A stretch of DNA of 64,000 nucleotides from a virus. Positions 44,501-52,403 of this stretch are shown here, in pieces. The notes under the pieces were generated by a model. The model made no database searches and had not been told where the DNA came from. It worked only from the letters and a program-made list of their open reading frames with translations. The stretch covers positions 1 through 64,000 of the IMG/VR virus record IMGVR_UViG_3300021957_000015; one strand, given 5' to 3'. The position numbers and the translations under genes are program-made. Position 1 is the stretch's first letter; the number at the start of each line of letters is the position of its first letter.

Positions 44501-46640
44501 AAAAACATTGACTAGTGAAGATTTAGTATCTATATATAGCGACATAAATGAAAACGACACAGAACTTAATTCATTAGAAGGTGAAATAACTTCATTTATT
44601 AAAACTAACATTCTTAAAAAATATACACTAATCGAAGGTGGAAATAATGTATCTTTTGCTAGTACTATATTTAAAGGGATTAAGGTTGATTTTAAAAATA
44701 GAAAAGAATTTGTAAATAGTACTGCTAGTGAATTTGTAAATAGTAGTGAATTTAACGGTTACAAATTTAGTATTTTACTTAAAGTAAATGATAATGTTGA
44801 AACTAATAGTATAGAGTATGAAGTAATTCAAAACAAAGAATTCAAGTTTGTTATTATGTATATTACTTTAAACTTAGGTGATTATTGGATTGATGGAAAC
44901 ATGAATAGAAAATTATTGTATGAATTAAATCATAAAATAGTTTTTGATTCTAATCAAAATGATTTTACATACGCAGATACTAAGTTTAACGGAGCATTAC
45001 AATTTAATAGTACATCTGTAAACTGGGCAGAAGAAGGACCATATACTATTCCGGGTATTCCACATCTTAACGGAAGTTTACCTAAATTTGATTCTCAGAT
45101 AACTTTAGGTGATGATGGATTATATGGTGATATTTACATAGACTTATTTCCAAATGACGATACTAATTCTATTTATAAAGTTAGTGTAGCGGGTGTTGAA
45201 TCTGATAATTCTATAAAAATCACAGGAAAACCTGTTAATGACAATGGAGATATACTCAACATTGAATTTTTACCTAATTCTATTCAAAAGAACGCTTCAT
45301 ATTCATATGTTGGTGGAGGTGCAAACGCACATAGAGTTATATTAGAAAATTTAACAGCTAAATCAGTTGCTGATCTAGTTAATTTAAATAATAATGATGT
45401 TACATATACTACTATAGAAAGTGACGGAACAATTTTAAATAATCAATTTGTAATAAACTTCAGCGATGGTACTGAAATAATAACCAGATCTGACCTGAAT
45501 ATAGAAGAAGACACCGATAAACCCAAGAGTTTTAAATTATTTAAGGGTAATATTGGATATAATCTAATAAAAGAACAAGAGTATTACCCATTCTTAATAA
45601 GACAAAACGGTAAATATACAGTAGATATGAAACCTGTTGTGACATTTACTGATGCGTATTCTCATTTTAAAGTTAATAGATTACATTTAACATCTAACGA
45701 TAACGAATTATTATTTGAACAATCATTGTATAAACATTCGTTAACAGATATAACTGAATTTAACAGAGCAGCTGCTTACTATAAGAAATATAATAAATGT
45801 GGAATAGTATTTAACTTAGGTTATATTAGTGATACTGGTAATCACGATTCAAATTGGGGATTAATAAAAAATCATTTCTATCATAAAGTAAATGAAATAA
45901 ATCCAGGAGGTGTAACTAAACTTTCTGCAACAAGTGATAAATTACCACTTTATCCTTTAATTGGAGAAATAGCAATAGATAAAAAAGACGTAAACGTATT
46001 TAGATCTTCATGGGATTCTGATTATTATACAAGGTCTCTTGCCGGTGGAAATTCGACAAACGTACCCGGAACTTTAGACACACATGAAGAAAGATCATAT
46101 ATGTCCTCTACTGTAATGAAACCTAAGTATTCCTATAATCTTTTAGATTTTAATACATCTTATGTTTCTTCGGAAGAAGAGTTAGATGACATATTAAGAA
46201 ACGGTGATAATTCAAGTGATACCGTATTATTTGAAAATAAAAATTACATTATTATAGACTTTTACATAAGTGATACACTAATTACTAAACTTGCAAAAGA
46301 AGGTGTATTAGATAGCATATCTAAATATGTTTTACCCGCTAATTCAGCTGGAAATAAAGAAACATTAAATGACGATGCACTTATGTATGCTGAGAATAAT
46401 TTAATAAAAACATATATACTTGATTCAGTTCAATTATACACAAAACAATTTAAGGGCAAAGGATCTAAGATTATTAATGCAGTTACTGTAGATCAATTAG
46501 ATGCAGATGGATTTACTCCAGATAATAATAATTTTGCATATAGAAATCACATTCAAAAGCCAATGAATTTTAGGTTGATATATAATAAAAGATTAGGCTA
46601 CTCTTATGATATAAAACCTATGATAAAAATAAAGTCATAA
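38571..46640 (+). CDS. giant tail/baseplate protein with PT linker and cadherin-like domains (2,689 aa)
   Basis: The largest gene in the window. Residues 1-225 are a beta-rich head; about 230-251 is a Pro-Thr-Ala linker; about 325-525 holds two cadherin/Ig-like repeats (ANDNTISATQGIS...DTFTYTVEDSIGQTATGTI and then SFVITATDSEGASSSETVNV). Several Cys-containing repeats with ADNIDELCNG-type and ASEDEACLTE-type starts follow to about 1,040. From about 1,050 (KPLLRTNPKLTTNVKLVV) to the end is a long region of the type found in giant baseplate/tail proteins of large phages. Putative adhesion domains thus appear joined to a structural core. It would contact the cell surface; the receptor is unknown. 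Confidence 0.55.
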   Translation: MAKQLIIFDTSTSHLDSSNVCSYDRSGTQLTLYCNDLDDILTDDNVQLFTTSAGADTEDDTLEWTFSGDAGGNWFYVQSIEGTSRHGAIKILPTGVTASGTDGKFSACPPIYSIEFQDDNGNAITNANEGDTVKIYVDAFSDTSLNGNTVSLQIDGTYNGATIDDISISSLTDIVLSVGSSVGADSRQFTGELGFDIVSDADPTEELVIIATPEQVGSSAQTITLNLLAAPTPTPTATPTATPTPTPTPLPDFTCALAAVNVDDLNGLAVGTTIDSNDIQISNGGTFNSITPLVIGSNTQTYDVVVNVPSGYNNNGTITCQVTIAGDSAPTANDNTISATQGISTVIDLFNLVIDDNTSDSNLTWSISESSTFNGTLSTFNQATGAIIYTAPQISFGSPAIQDTFTYTVEDSIGQTATGTITINVSAASNTAPTFNNTPYNISVELNSTEPIVFPFSATDQENQNITYSISAPTFGTATIDFSTNTFSYLTAAGNTAPDSFVITATDSEGASSSETVNVTISAGTYYAFNKTGFFASEDEACLTETINIGYARVTQSTKISDIAVGDEIYLDETGNLFISNNVSKYFKITQLTGNGNLLEQVISVNSSGIVESVSSCSVQSDKFKETLVRYSGSETSICNNFGGEKVKVAYGVNDSSDPAKDLQTLVADNTILFVSSYWANQYSNGFNEDLEGQIPAGLYQAEFETSTYYKRGTENNWVSNPGGWSCPPEIVYSTYELSNIYYADNIDELCNGKTTTTSLWYSLPEGEATKDFDTIVNLNIPVYTSQLTASENTIEGLAQSGVYSNNLDGSGYVWNNEGDGFDFSWFGFNSQNQFIKSNGSTQIFTQNCNIIKAPNINLTNLPGEIEGDRGINDTNVYYAFYGCEAYEDQDNRLGTESYYWKLYVVDAGVDVVLDENVTVQVGQSYLNDFINTWRDSSTADYSTDIVFQPNGFKCVSYVNTIYAEDINNAANKLSDHGYGAINDIKIVTTNPVNLGFGSENTVNIYSTCFDCRNELNIKDSYTFPVVNDAALDALGPNFDLETNYKLDNVSKPLLRTNPKLTTNVKLVVNSEDKLYLESISATKELAAIEYKKFPINKDGKYSYDVANFYNVNMTPNDLMFTTKRDYSDITVLDSYEKQLEETYQYGTNYNASKLHSEDFRIFAPIWLDTNIPKNFVIYRVNDPVGSLNLGNNAADNFNRIKSILKNSEIIETFDLTRDSNIGNYLRNHIQDETFPSSPLTINFEKSAKSSFNGIDLIKGGFTRKAEYLYKSYSLTDKPLIEANDFITDSFKRNEIASANLINLEFLFNDDSATEYSINRYFGIYVDDIESGYGRVVSVDGKVYTFKELNSTVDANVPETAIPSYNQISNMPMLGYVSAGNKFFNISSNTYYDANQWKVAVEDGSNKIQEHLGIQSTNRSVDLVSNDDHGYDFIKLSIIDTPYTNDSLGITYIKEEANRFTFIKHVANQTIRFEIDDPSDFQNTLTFSVNSQSTITDTIAAIKTRVETETDEDLPLFKEIYDITFDDKSIFLTEKRANLGDFNLRITSQGDCIIRNDSIQTNVGLEKHTYYAESQLEAKSFKGLRYSNLGTSTDIAVALSSCINANETEFTSINVGANVYIISNVSGYQLMQSCVLLGKTNVNDFVLLENLDSLNKLNLRQNFQFLSGQAILQKFNAYYLSGGNAPEKSVFVNNETVSEININDYIETRYKGVYNKVIDIVEDIRTSDNIYSKVILEDKNDLSSGDTKIFYENEIRLGLFSAYNIYDMNFDFYDTDNSELKELAYETQEEIEYEPYINAINNIDEATGIETTILSARDIFSEDFELNPINYFSNLSKILTEESVDEEEDEQLTSEYDRLKENNLKKYATNSRIVPNINKWVLKDTVTVREQPYYLNVNEAFGRTNFSPDLTVSERSRESMTHEWFYLEKPPKYLKYNQLNDTFSYVNFIEGFDLSANLFKSTTNNYFDKFMISDGFEKTLTSEDLVSIYSDINENDTELNSLEGEITSFIKTNILKKYTLIEGGNNVSFASTIFKGIKVDFKNRKEFVNSTASEFVNSSEFNGYKFSILLKVNDNVETNSIEYEVIQNKEFKFVIMYITLNLGDYWIDGNMNRKLLYELNHKIVFDSNQNDFTYADTKFNGALQFNSTSVNWAEEGPYTIPGIPHLNGSLPKFDSQITLGDDGLYGDIYIDLFPNDDTNSIYKVSVAGVESDNSIKITGKPVNDNGDILNIEFLPNSIQKNASYSYVGGGANAHRVILENLTAKSVADLVNLNNNDVTYTTIESDGTILNNQFVINFSDGTEIITRSDLNIEEDTDKPKSFKLFKGNIGYNLIKEQEYYPFLIRQNGKYTVDMKPVVTFTDAYSHFKVNRLHLTSNDNELLFEQSLYKHSLTDITEFNRAAAYYKKYNKCGIVFNLGYISDTGNHDSNWGLIKNHFYHKVNEINPGGVTKLSATSDKLPLYPLIGEIAIDKKDVNVFRSSWDSDYYTRSLAGGNSTNVPGTLDTHEERSYMSSTVMKPKYSYNLLDFNTSYVSSEEELDDILRNGDNSSDTVLFENKNYIIIDFYISDTLITKLAKEGVLDSISKYVLPANSAGNKETLNDDALMYAENNLIKTYILDSVQLYTKQFKGKGSKIINAVTVDQLDADGFTPDNNNFAYRNHIQKPMNFRLIYNKRLGYSYDIKPMIKIKS

Positions 46641-46641
46641 A

Positions 46642-48033
46642 ATGGCAATCAATATTAGAGAAATACTACACCCGAGTGATTCTGATTCTATTAAGTTTGA
46701 GAAAATCAACTACAACTTTGATCAGATTCTTGCTAACGGGGGAGGACCAAGAGGCCAAAAAGGCCAAAAAGGACAATTAGGAAATTCAGGTTTAACTGGA
46801 GAAAAAGGAATCAAGGGCGATCAGGGTATTCAGGGTCTTAAAGGAGAGATTGGTACTACTAATACACCTTGGTTTAGTATTGATCCTAGTGGCAACACTG
46901 ACTTTAAAATTTTAAAACCAAAAAGATTAGGTTTACAATATACACCCGTCATATATTTAGGTGATGATTTATTTGACGAAAGTACGTCTTCGTTTGGTAT
47001 TGATAGTGGACTTAATGCTAAGTTAAATATTAAAAAAGATTCTAACGCATTTGATAACTATGTTACATTAATAGATGATGTTAGTGATCAAAAAATAGTA
47101 TTAACTAGTACATATAATTCAGCCTCTCAAATAACTAGATTTGCAATACAAAACGCATTTGGTGCAACAAATATTAAATTTGCGATAAGCGTAGATGATG
47201 TAGAAATAGCGGCACAAAATGAAATTGCTATAGTAGGTACAAATGGAGTGAAATTACAATCAGGTGGTACTAGTGATATTAAATTAGAAACTTTAGGTAC
47301 TGGTAAATTAGATGTTGATGCAAACTCAGAATTTAAAGGATATGTTAGACTTAATAACTCAACAGATCCTATATCACCAGTAGCAGGTATGATAAGATAT
47401 AATTCTTCTAATAATAAATTTGAAGGTTATTTTTCTTCTAATGAATGGAAAGAACTATGTACTGAATGTGGAAGTGCGGTACCTAATAGTATTATTATAA
47501 ACGGCGGGGATATAAATGCAAATCAAGATGGTTCACCGGTAAATAATAATAGTGTTGTCATAAGCGGCGGGGATATAAATGCAAATCAAGATGGTTCGCC
47601 GTATGGTGAAAATACGCCTACACCAACACCTACTCCAACACCAACGCTTGAAGAGACAGGAACAATTGTTATCAAAGAGAATGGTACTGGTAATATAGTT
47701 ACAGAGTATTCCTTAGATGATTTTGCTGGAGGTCCAGGTTCAGACTCTGTATCGCTTACGTATAATCATAGCGGTGGAAGTGTAAACGAAGACTTACCAA
47801 TAGTCTTAGCTAAGGATAATGATATTAGTGTCTCATTTGTTCACGGTACATGGACAGGTGGAATAACATACGGTGGAATGACAATTCAAAGCATATCACC
47901 AGGTGCAGAATTTCCGGTCGGCAAAAACTTAGATGATTTAATAATACAAAATCCTCATGATATTAATGCAACAGTTACATTAACAGGAAGCTTGGTAGAA
48001 GGTTATTCCGGTGGAAAAGGTGAGAATGGTTAA
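46642..48033 (+). CDS. collagen-like tail fibre protein (463 aa)
   Basis: The N-terminal anchor (MAINIREILHPSDSDS...INYNFDQIL) is followed by about a dozen Gly-X-Y triplets (residues 34-70, e.g. GPRGQKGQKGQLGNSG), which form a collagen-type trimer. Residues 80-270 are a beta-rich fibre domain. Next comes a 21-residue unit (GGDINANQDGSP) repeated twice, a PT linker (TPTPTPTPTPT) and a C-terminal beta domain ending SGGKGENG. It starts one base after the giant gene. Probably a receptor-binding fibre or its accessory. Confidence 0.65.
   Translation: MAINIREILHPSDSDSIKFEKINYNFDQILANGGGPRGQKGQKGQLGNSGLTGEKGIKGDQGIQGLKGEIGTTNTPWFSIDPSGNTDFKILKPKRLGLQYTPVIYLGDDLFDESTSSFGIDSGLNAKLNIKKDSNAFDNYVTLIDDVSDQKIVLTSTYNSASQITRFAIQNAFGATNIKFAISVDDVEIAAQNEIAIVGTNGVKLQSGGTSDIKLETLGTGKLDVDANSEFKGYVRLNNSTDPISPVAGMIRYNSSNNKFEGYFSSNEWKELCTECGSAVPNSIIINGGDINANQDGSPVNNNSVVISGGDINANQDGSPYGENTPTPTPTPTPTLEETGTIVIKENGTGNIVTEYSLDDFAGGPGSDSVSLTYNHSGGSVNEDLPIVLAKDNDISVSFVHGTWTGGITYGGMTIQSISPGAEFPVGKNLDDLIIQNPHDINATVTLTGSLVEGYSGGKGENG
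47502..47601 (+). repeat. tandem 63-base-period repeat in fibre gene
   Basis: Bases 47502-47538 and 47565-47601 (37 bases each) are identical but for one A/G change near the end. They encode the repeated GGDINANQDGSP unit. Near-identity at DNA level indicates recent duplication and possible copy-number change. Confidence 0.85.
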
Positions 48034-48066
48034 AATAAAATAAATAAGAAATAAAAATAACATAAA

Positions 48067-48945
48067 ATGGCAGATTTACAGTTAAATAATAAATACACTA
48101 GAACTATAACAGTAGTTCCAAGCGGTAGTAGCTATACTTGGGAAGGAGTTGAAGAAACTCCATGGATTTCAATTTCACAAGTAGGTAGTTCTGATGAATG
48201 GGAAATTACAGTAGAAGAAAACAATACTAATGCATCTAGGGCCCAAATATTAACGGTGCGACATGGTGATGGTTCAACAACTGCTCAAATTACTGTAAAT
48301 CAGGCAGGTAGTGATGGGGTTAATGTAACACCAACTCCTACTCCTACTACAGCTACGACAATTTCATTTGGAGCACACAATATGATTGGATGTGATACAC
48401 CAACCACCGATACATATACTTATGTAGATAATGGTGCATTCGAAGTTGGTGATTCGGTTAACGGAATTGGAGACGGTCAGTATATTCGTGTAGTTACAGC
48501 TGCAACAGGTAGTGCAACTGCTAATATAGGTCAAAAGTTTGCTATTCAAGACGAAGAAATTATGTCTATTGGAAGTTGTGAGAATACTATTTCCTTTGGT
48601 GCTACTGGTCAGACGGCATGTGATACACCAACCACAGGCACATATACTTATGTAGATAATGGTCCATTTGAAGTTGGTGATACGATTAGTGGAATTGCAG
48701 ACGGTCAGTATATTCGTGTAGTTACAACCGCAACAGGTAGTGCAACTGCTAATATAGGTCAAAAGTTTGCCATTCAAGACGGAGAAATTATGTCTATTGG
48801 AAGTTGCGATGACCAACCAACGCCGACCCCAACACCGACGCAGACGATTATGCAAAGCCCATCAAGTTCTAAATTTGTAGGCATGCCAACACCGACACCA
48901 TCCCCAACACCTAGTATGTCAGTATCAGAACAAATCATTAGATAA
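48067..48945 (+). CDS. BACON-domain fibre protein with tandem repeats and PT linkers (292 aa)
   Basis: Residues 1-82 fit a BACON domain (SSYTWEGVEETPWISISQVG, then ITVEENNTNASRAQILTVRH and ITVNQAG), a fold of Bacteroidota carbohydrate- or mucin-linked proteins also found in crAss-like phages. A VTPTPTPTTATT linker leads to two 76-residue repeats, each with a CDTPTT...TYTYVDNG...FEVGD core and an ending MSIGSC. PT linkers follow again (QPTPTPTPTQT; MPTPTPSPTPS). It is likely a surface-binding fibre component. Its end, STRSEQIIR-like, has no domain. Confidence 0.7.
   Translation: MADLQLNNKYTRTITVVPSGSSYTWEGVEETPWISISQVGSSDEWEITVEENNTNASRAQILTVRHGDGSTTAQITVNQAGSDGVNVTPTPTPTTATTISFGAHNMIGCDTPTTDTYTYVDNGAFEVGDSVNGIGDGQYIRVVTAATGSATANIGQKFAIQDEEIMSIGSCENTISFGATGQTACDTPTTGTYTYVDNGPFEVGDTISGIADGQYIRVVTTATGSATANIGQKFAIQDGEIMSIGSCDDQPTPTPTPTQTIMQSPSSSKFVGMPTPTPSPTPSMSVSEQIIR
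48358..48813 (+). repeat. two tandem 228-base repeats in BACON fibre gene
   Basis: Copy one is 48358-48585 and copy two 48586-48813, exactly 228 bases (76 codons) each. The second half of each is nearly identical at base level, including the tract encoding DGQYIRVVT and SATANIGQKFAIQD. The first part of each copy has diverged most. High DNA identity suggests recent duplication or gene conversion. Confidence 0.85.
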
Positions 48946-48961
48946 GAAAGACTAAATTTAT

Positions 48962-49765
48962 ATGGAAATAATTAAGAAAATATTTGGCAATAAGAACACC
49001 CTAACATTTGTACTGGGTGCTCTTTTTGTGTTGTTATTTTTAAGACAATGTAACCAAGTGGCCTCTTTGAAACAAGATGTTAAATATGCGCAAGAAGACG
49101 CTAGTATTTCTTTAAATAATTTGTTAGCTTCCCAAGATTCTGTTACGGTTTTAAAAAATACTAACGGTGATCAATTGGCACAAATAAGATCTTACAAAGT
49201 TGATTTATCAATTAAAGATAATAAACTTATTAAGATGACTAATAAGTATAAAAAAGCGCTAGACTTAAATGATGATTTATCAGATGTTAATTCCTTGATA
49301 TCTGCTGAATTAGAAATTAAAGATAGTTTACTAGCAAACGCAAGCGTAACTCAAATAGATTCAACTACTGCTGAAGTTAAGTATGAATCATTTAAAGATT
49401 ATGGAAGTGGTAACAGTAGATCTCTATTTGGAACTTCTACATTAAAATATGATTTCGGTCAATTTAGAGTTTTAGATAGTAAATTTGAATTAAAACAAAC
49501 ATTGAGTTTGTTTGCTGCGATAGAAAACGTAGACGGTGCAGATAAATTAAAATTAAGTACTAGTTATCCTGGCATAGAAATTAAAGACATTGAAAACATA
49601 AACTTAATCAACACTCGTTTAAATAGAAAACTTGAAAAAAAATCAGGGTGGTCTATTGGAATTGGAGTTGGTTATGGAATAAACTTAAATAATAATCAAA
49701 TAATTAGTACTGGTCCTTCTATTGGTTTAGGAGTGTATTGGTCACCTAAATTTTTGAGATTCTAA
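48962..49765 (+). CDS. membrane-anchored, spanin-like envelope protein (267 aa)
   Basis: One N-terminal transmembrane helix (residues about 13-28, NTLTFVLGALFVLLFLRQ) precedes a periplasmic coiled-coil region (about 30-120, VASLKQDVKYAQEDAS...IKDNKLIKMTNKYKKALD). The C-terminus is Gly-rich alternating beta (WSIGIGVGYGINLN; SIGLGVYWSPKFLRF) ending in Phe, as in outer-membrane strands. Anchoring both membranes would suit a spanin-type lysis protein, but it has no recognised family. It lies right after the fibre genes, a common place for lysis genes. A virion or host-modification role is also possible. Confidence 0.45.
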   Translation: MEIIKKIFGNKNTLTFVLGALFVLLFLRQCNQVASLKQDVKYAQEDASISLNNLLASQDSVTVLKNTNGDQLAQIRSYKVDLSIKDNKLIKMTNKYKKALDLNDDLSDVNSLISAELEIKDSLLANASVTQIDSTTAEVKYESFKDYGSGNSRSLFGTSTLKYDFGQFRVLDSKFELKQTLSLFAAIENVDGADKLKLSTSYPGIEIKDIENINLINTRLNRKLEKKSGWSIGIGVGYGINLNNNQIISTGPSIGLGVYWSPKFLRF

Positions 49766-49771
49766 AACAAT

Positions 49772-51838
49772 ATGGCAAAATCATCAAGATATTTCAGGAT
49801 AGACGAAGACGTTTTATTAGAATTCATATATCACGATCAAAGCAATCCAGACTCTACTAAAATTGAAGTAGACGATAACGGTAGTGAAGTAAAATTCTTA
49901 GATACTGTAAAAAATGTTACAGGAGCTAGTAGACATTTAATAAATGAATTGGGTAGTGATGTTGTAAATTTTGACGTTACTACAAATGGCGGATACGTGT
50001 CTATAGAAAACTTTGCTGCTAGAACATTATTATTACAAAACGGTAAAACATATAAATTTGACTTATCTTTATTAGATAATCCAGAATTATTCTTTATCAC
50101 TGGAAGCGCAGGAATATATTCGTATTCTGATGCTACTAAAATAGGAGTTTTCTCACCTAATCAAAACGGTACAATAGAGTATACATATCCTAATTTTATA
50201 GGAGGTAAAATAATAGTAGATACGAGAGCTAATCCTTTATTTTCTACACCAGATGAAGTTACCGGAAATGATATTAATCAAATTATAGGTAGATACCATG
50301 GTATAAAAGTACCTAATGATGAATCAAGATATGCATTGTTAGGATACGATTCTACAGGTTATTATGAAATGTTTAATTACATAAATAATAACGCAGGTTG
50401 GACTGGAGGTAATGAAGCTGATTTAATTAATTATCAAGTAGAAGCAACACAAAATATAAATTATATTCAATATGATTCTGTTAGACTTCACTTAAAAAGT
50501 GGATATAGCTTTTCTGCAAGAAATTACGAAGGTTTCTTATTTGAAATTACAACTGACAGAGATAATGGTATTAAAAATTATTTAACTCAATTAGTTTATC
50601 TTAATACTAGTAATTATGAATATGCTAATCCTAGACCATTCGTATTAGGAGAAACGCTTTGGAGTAAGTTTATTGAAATTAAAGTACCATCAATAATTGG
50701 TCAAAACGCTGAGTTTACTGATAGATTCTATGGAGATGGAACAGTAGGTTCAAGTAATTTAGATCCTGCTAGTAATTACGGAGTAAGTTTTAAACTTATA
50801 GATAAACTAGAAGTAGGAAATGGATTTGATTATTTTTATACAGCTGAAGAAAATAAATTTACCGTTTCCAGAGAAGATGAATATCAAGATTTTACCGTTG
50901 TAATTGAAGATGCAGAAGACGGTGATTACTTTAAAATATATGGAGAAAGAGATAATTCAATAGGCGCATTTGAAGCATATGTTTTAAATAGAATCAGTAC
51001 ATCATCAGATGATATAGTTGTTATATTTGATGTCGATGTATTTGAACAAATTGGAACATCGTATGTAAAGACTAATGAATTGACGTTTACACAATATGAA
51101 GATTTTAATGATCCTATACTGTTTAGACCTATTATTAAAAATGCTGCAACTGCTGTAAACTTTTCTATAGAAGTTACAATGAGAATTTATAATCAAACTG
51201 ATAATACTCAAATTGTAAAGAAAGCTAGTATGATTCTTAATCAAGCCGGCAAATATGGAAAGAAACTTTCTGCTCTTAAGATCAACAGTCCTAATGTAAT
51301 GACAGAGGTCTACAATATATTACCTAATTTATCAGGTAATAAAATAATCAAAAGTTTAATTACTGATAATTTACCTAGATCTGTAAAAGTTGTGCCTGCA
51401 TTTATTGAAAGGCACAATATAATTACAACATCTGCTAAAGTTAAATTAGAGGGCGAAGGTGAAAATCAAATGATCAAAGATGTTGAAGAAATTGAAACTT
51501 CTGAATTTATGAAAGAAGGCGACATTAGAATTAGCATCCCTCCATTTGCATGTTACTTTAAATTTGTTATTTCTAAAAAATTAGGAGATGACATTCAATT
51601 TATTTCTTTTGAAAACGCTGAAAGATTGGTACTATCTTTTGGTGATGGAACTAATAAATTAACGTTTAACCACATATCTAATAAAGATATAGACATGGGC
51701 GAAGGAGAAGTATTATTTAAAATAAATGAAGCTAATGCTAAAGCAATTAGAAATATGAATAATAATATGTTCTATATAAGCGTAGATAATGGCACTGAAC
51801 AGACATATATAACATCAGGTAAATTTATATTAGTATAA
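49772..51838 (+). CDS. virion structural protein (688 aa)
   Basis: Begins MAKSSRYFRIDEDVLLEFIY and is largely beta-rich throughout. It ends MNNNMFYISVDNGTEQTYIT. No catalytic motif or membrane segment. It precedes the tube-like gene by one base and is probably a baseplate or tail protein. No T4 equivalent is recognised. Confidence 0.45.
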   Translation: MAKSSRYFRIDEDVLLEFIYHDQSNPDSTKIEVDDNGSEVKFLDTVKNVTGASRHLINELGSDVVNFDVTTNGGYVSIENFAARTLLLQNGKTYKFDLSLLDNPELFFITGSAGIYSYSDATKIGVFSPNQNGTIEYTYPNFIGGKIIVDTRANPLFSTPDEVTGNDINQIIGRYHGIKVPNDESRYALLGYDSTGYYEMFNYINNNAGWTGGNEADLINYQVEATQNINYIQYDSVRLHLKSGYSFSARNYEGFLFEITTDRDNGIKNYLTQLVYLNTSNYEYANPRPFVLGETLWSKFIEIKVPSIIGQNAEFTDRFYGDGTVGSSNLDPASNYGVSFKLIDKLEVGNGFDYFYTAEENKFTVSREDEYQDFTVVIEDAEDGDYFKIYGERDNSIGAFEAYVLNRISTSSDDIVVIFDVDVFEQIGTSYVKTNELTFTQYEDFNDPILFRPIIKNAATAVNFSIEVTMRIYNQTDNTQIVKKASMILNQAGKYGKKLSALKINSPNVMTEVYNILPNLSGNKIIKSLITDNLPRSVKVVPAFIERHNIITTSAKVKLEGEGENQMIKDVEEIETSEFMKEGDIRISIPPFACYFKFVISKKLGDDIQFISFENAERLVLSFGDGTNKLTFNHISNKDIDMGEGEVLFKINEANAKAIRNMNNNMFYISVDNGTEQTYITSGKFILV

Positions 51839-51839
51839 C

Positions 51840-52391
51840 ATGATTTTAAATAGTAGAAATAATACATTTGATTTTAAATTTCCTAGAAATTTTATACCCA
51901 AAGAGGTAGCAGAAAAATATAAAAAATATTTAACAAAAGTACCTGGCTCAGTTTTAGCAGAGCCTATAGATTTTGTTAACTATTCTATACAAGGAGTTAA
52001 TATTCCTGGAGTTTCATTTGATCCTATATCACAAGCTGATAATGATGGATCTATAAGATATCAAAGAGGTGCTGTTCCTATTCAAAATACAATAGAAAGA
52101 CAATTTACGGTAACTATGCAATTGTTAGATGGTTTTATAAATTATTGGATAATGATGGACACATTATTATATTATTACGCAAGATCAACTACTGAACCAT
52201 ATACTGAACCTTTAACTTTAAGAATATTAGATTCTGAGGGAGCTTCAGTTGCATATATGCAATTTGCTAAACCTATTATGAATTCTATTAATGAATTAAA
52301 TTTAAATTTCTCAGATAATATTTCTGAATTTAGTACATTTGAAATAAACTTCTATTACAATCAATTAAAACTAAGATTAGAAGTAGAATAA
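51840..52391 (+). CDS. tail tube-like structural protein (183 aa)
   Basis: The arrangement of strands (FVNYSIQGVNIPGVSFDPIS, then RQFTVTMQLLDGFINYWIMM, and INELNLNFSDN...FEINFYYNQLKLRLE) fits a tail-tube-fold protein. Size matches myovirus tube or tube-initiator proteins (T4 gp19 is 163 residues). Assigning it as the major tube is uncertain because the sheath gene is not nearby. Confidence 0.5.
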   Translation: MILNSRNNTFDFKFPRNFIPKEVAEKYKKYLTKVPGSVLAEPIDFVNYSIQGVNIPGVSFDPISQADNDGSIRYQRGAVPIQNTIERQFTVTMQLLDGFINYWIMMDTLLYYYARSTTEPYTEPLTLRILDSEGASVAYMQFAKPIMNSINELNLNFSDNISEFSTFEINFYYNQLKLRLEVE

Positions 52392-52403
52392 TATATATAC
52401 AAT

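Noticed and set aside
48364-48855. Cys-rich 163-residue frame on the - strand
   Set aside because: Its internal repetition simply mirrors the 228-base repeats of the BACON gene on the + strand.
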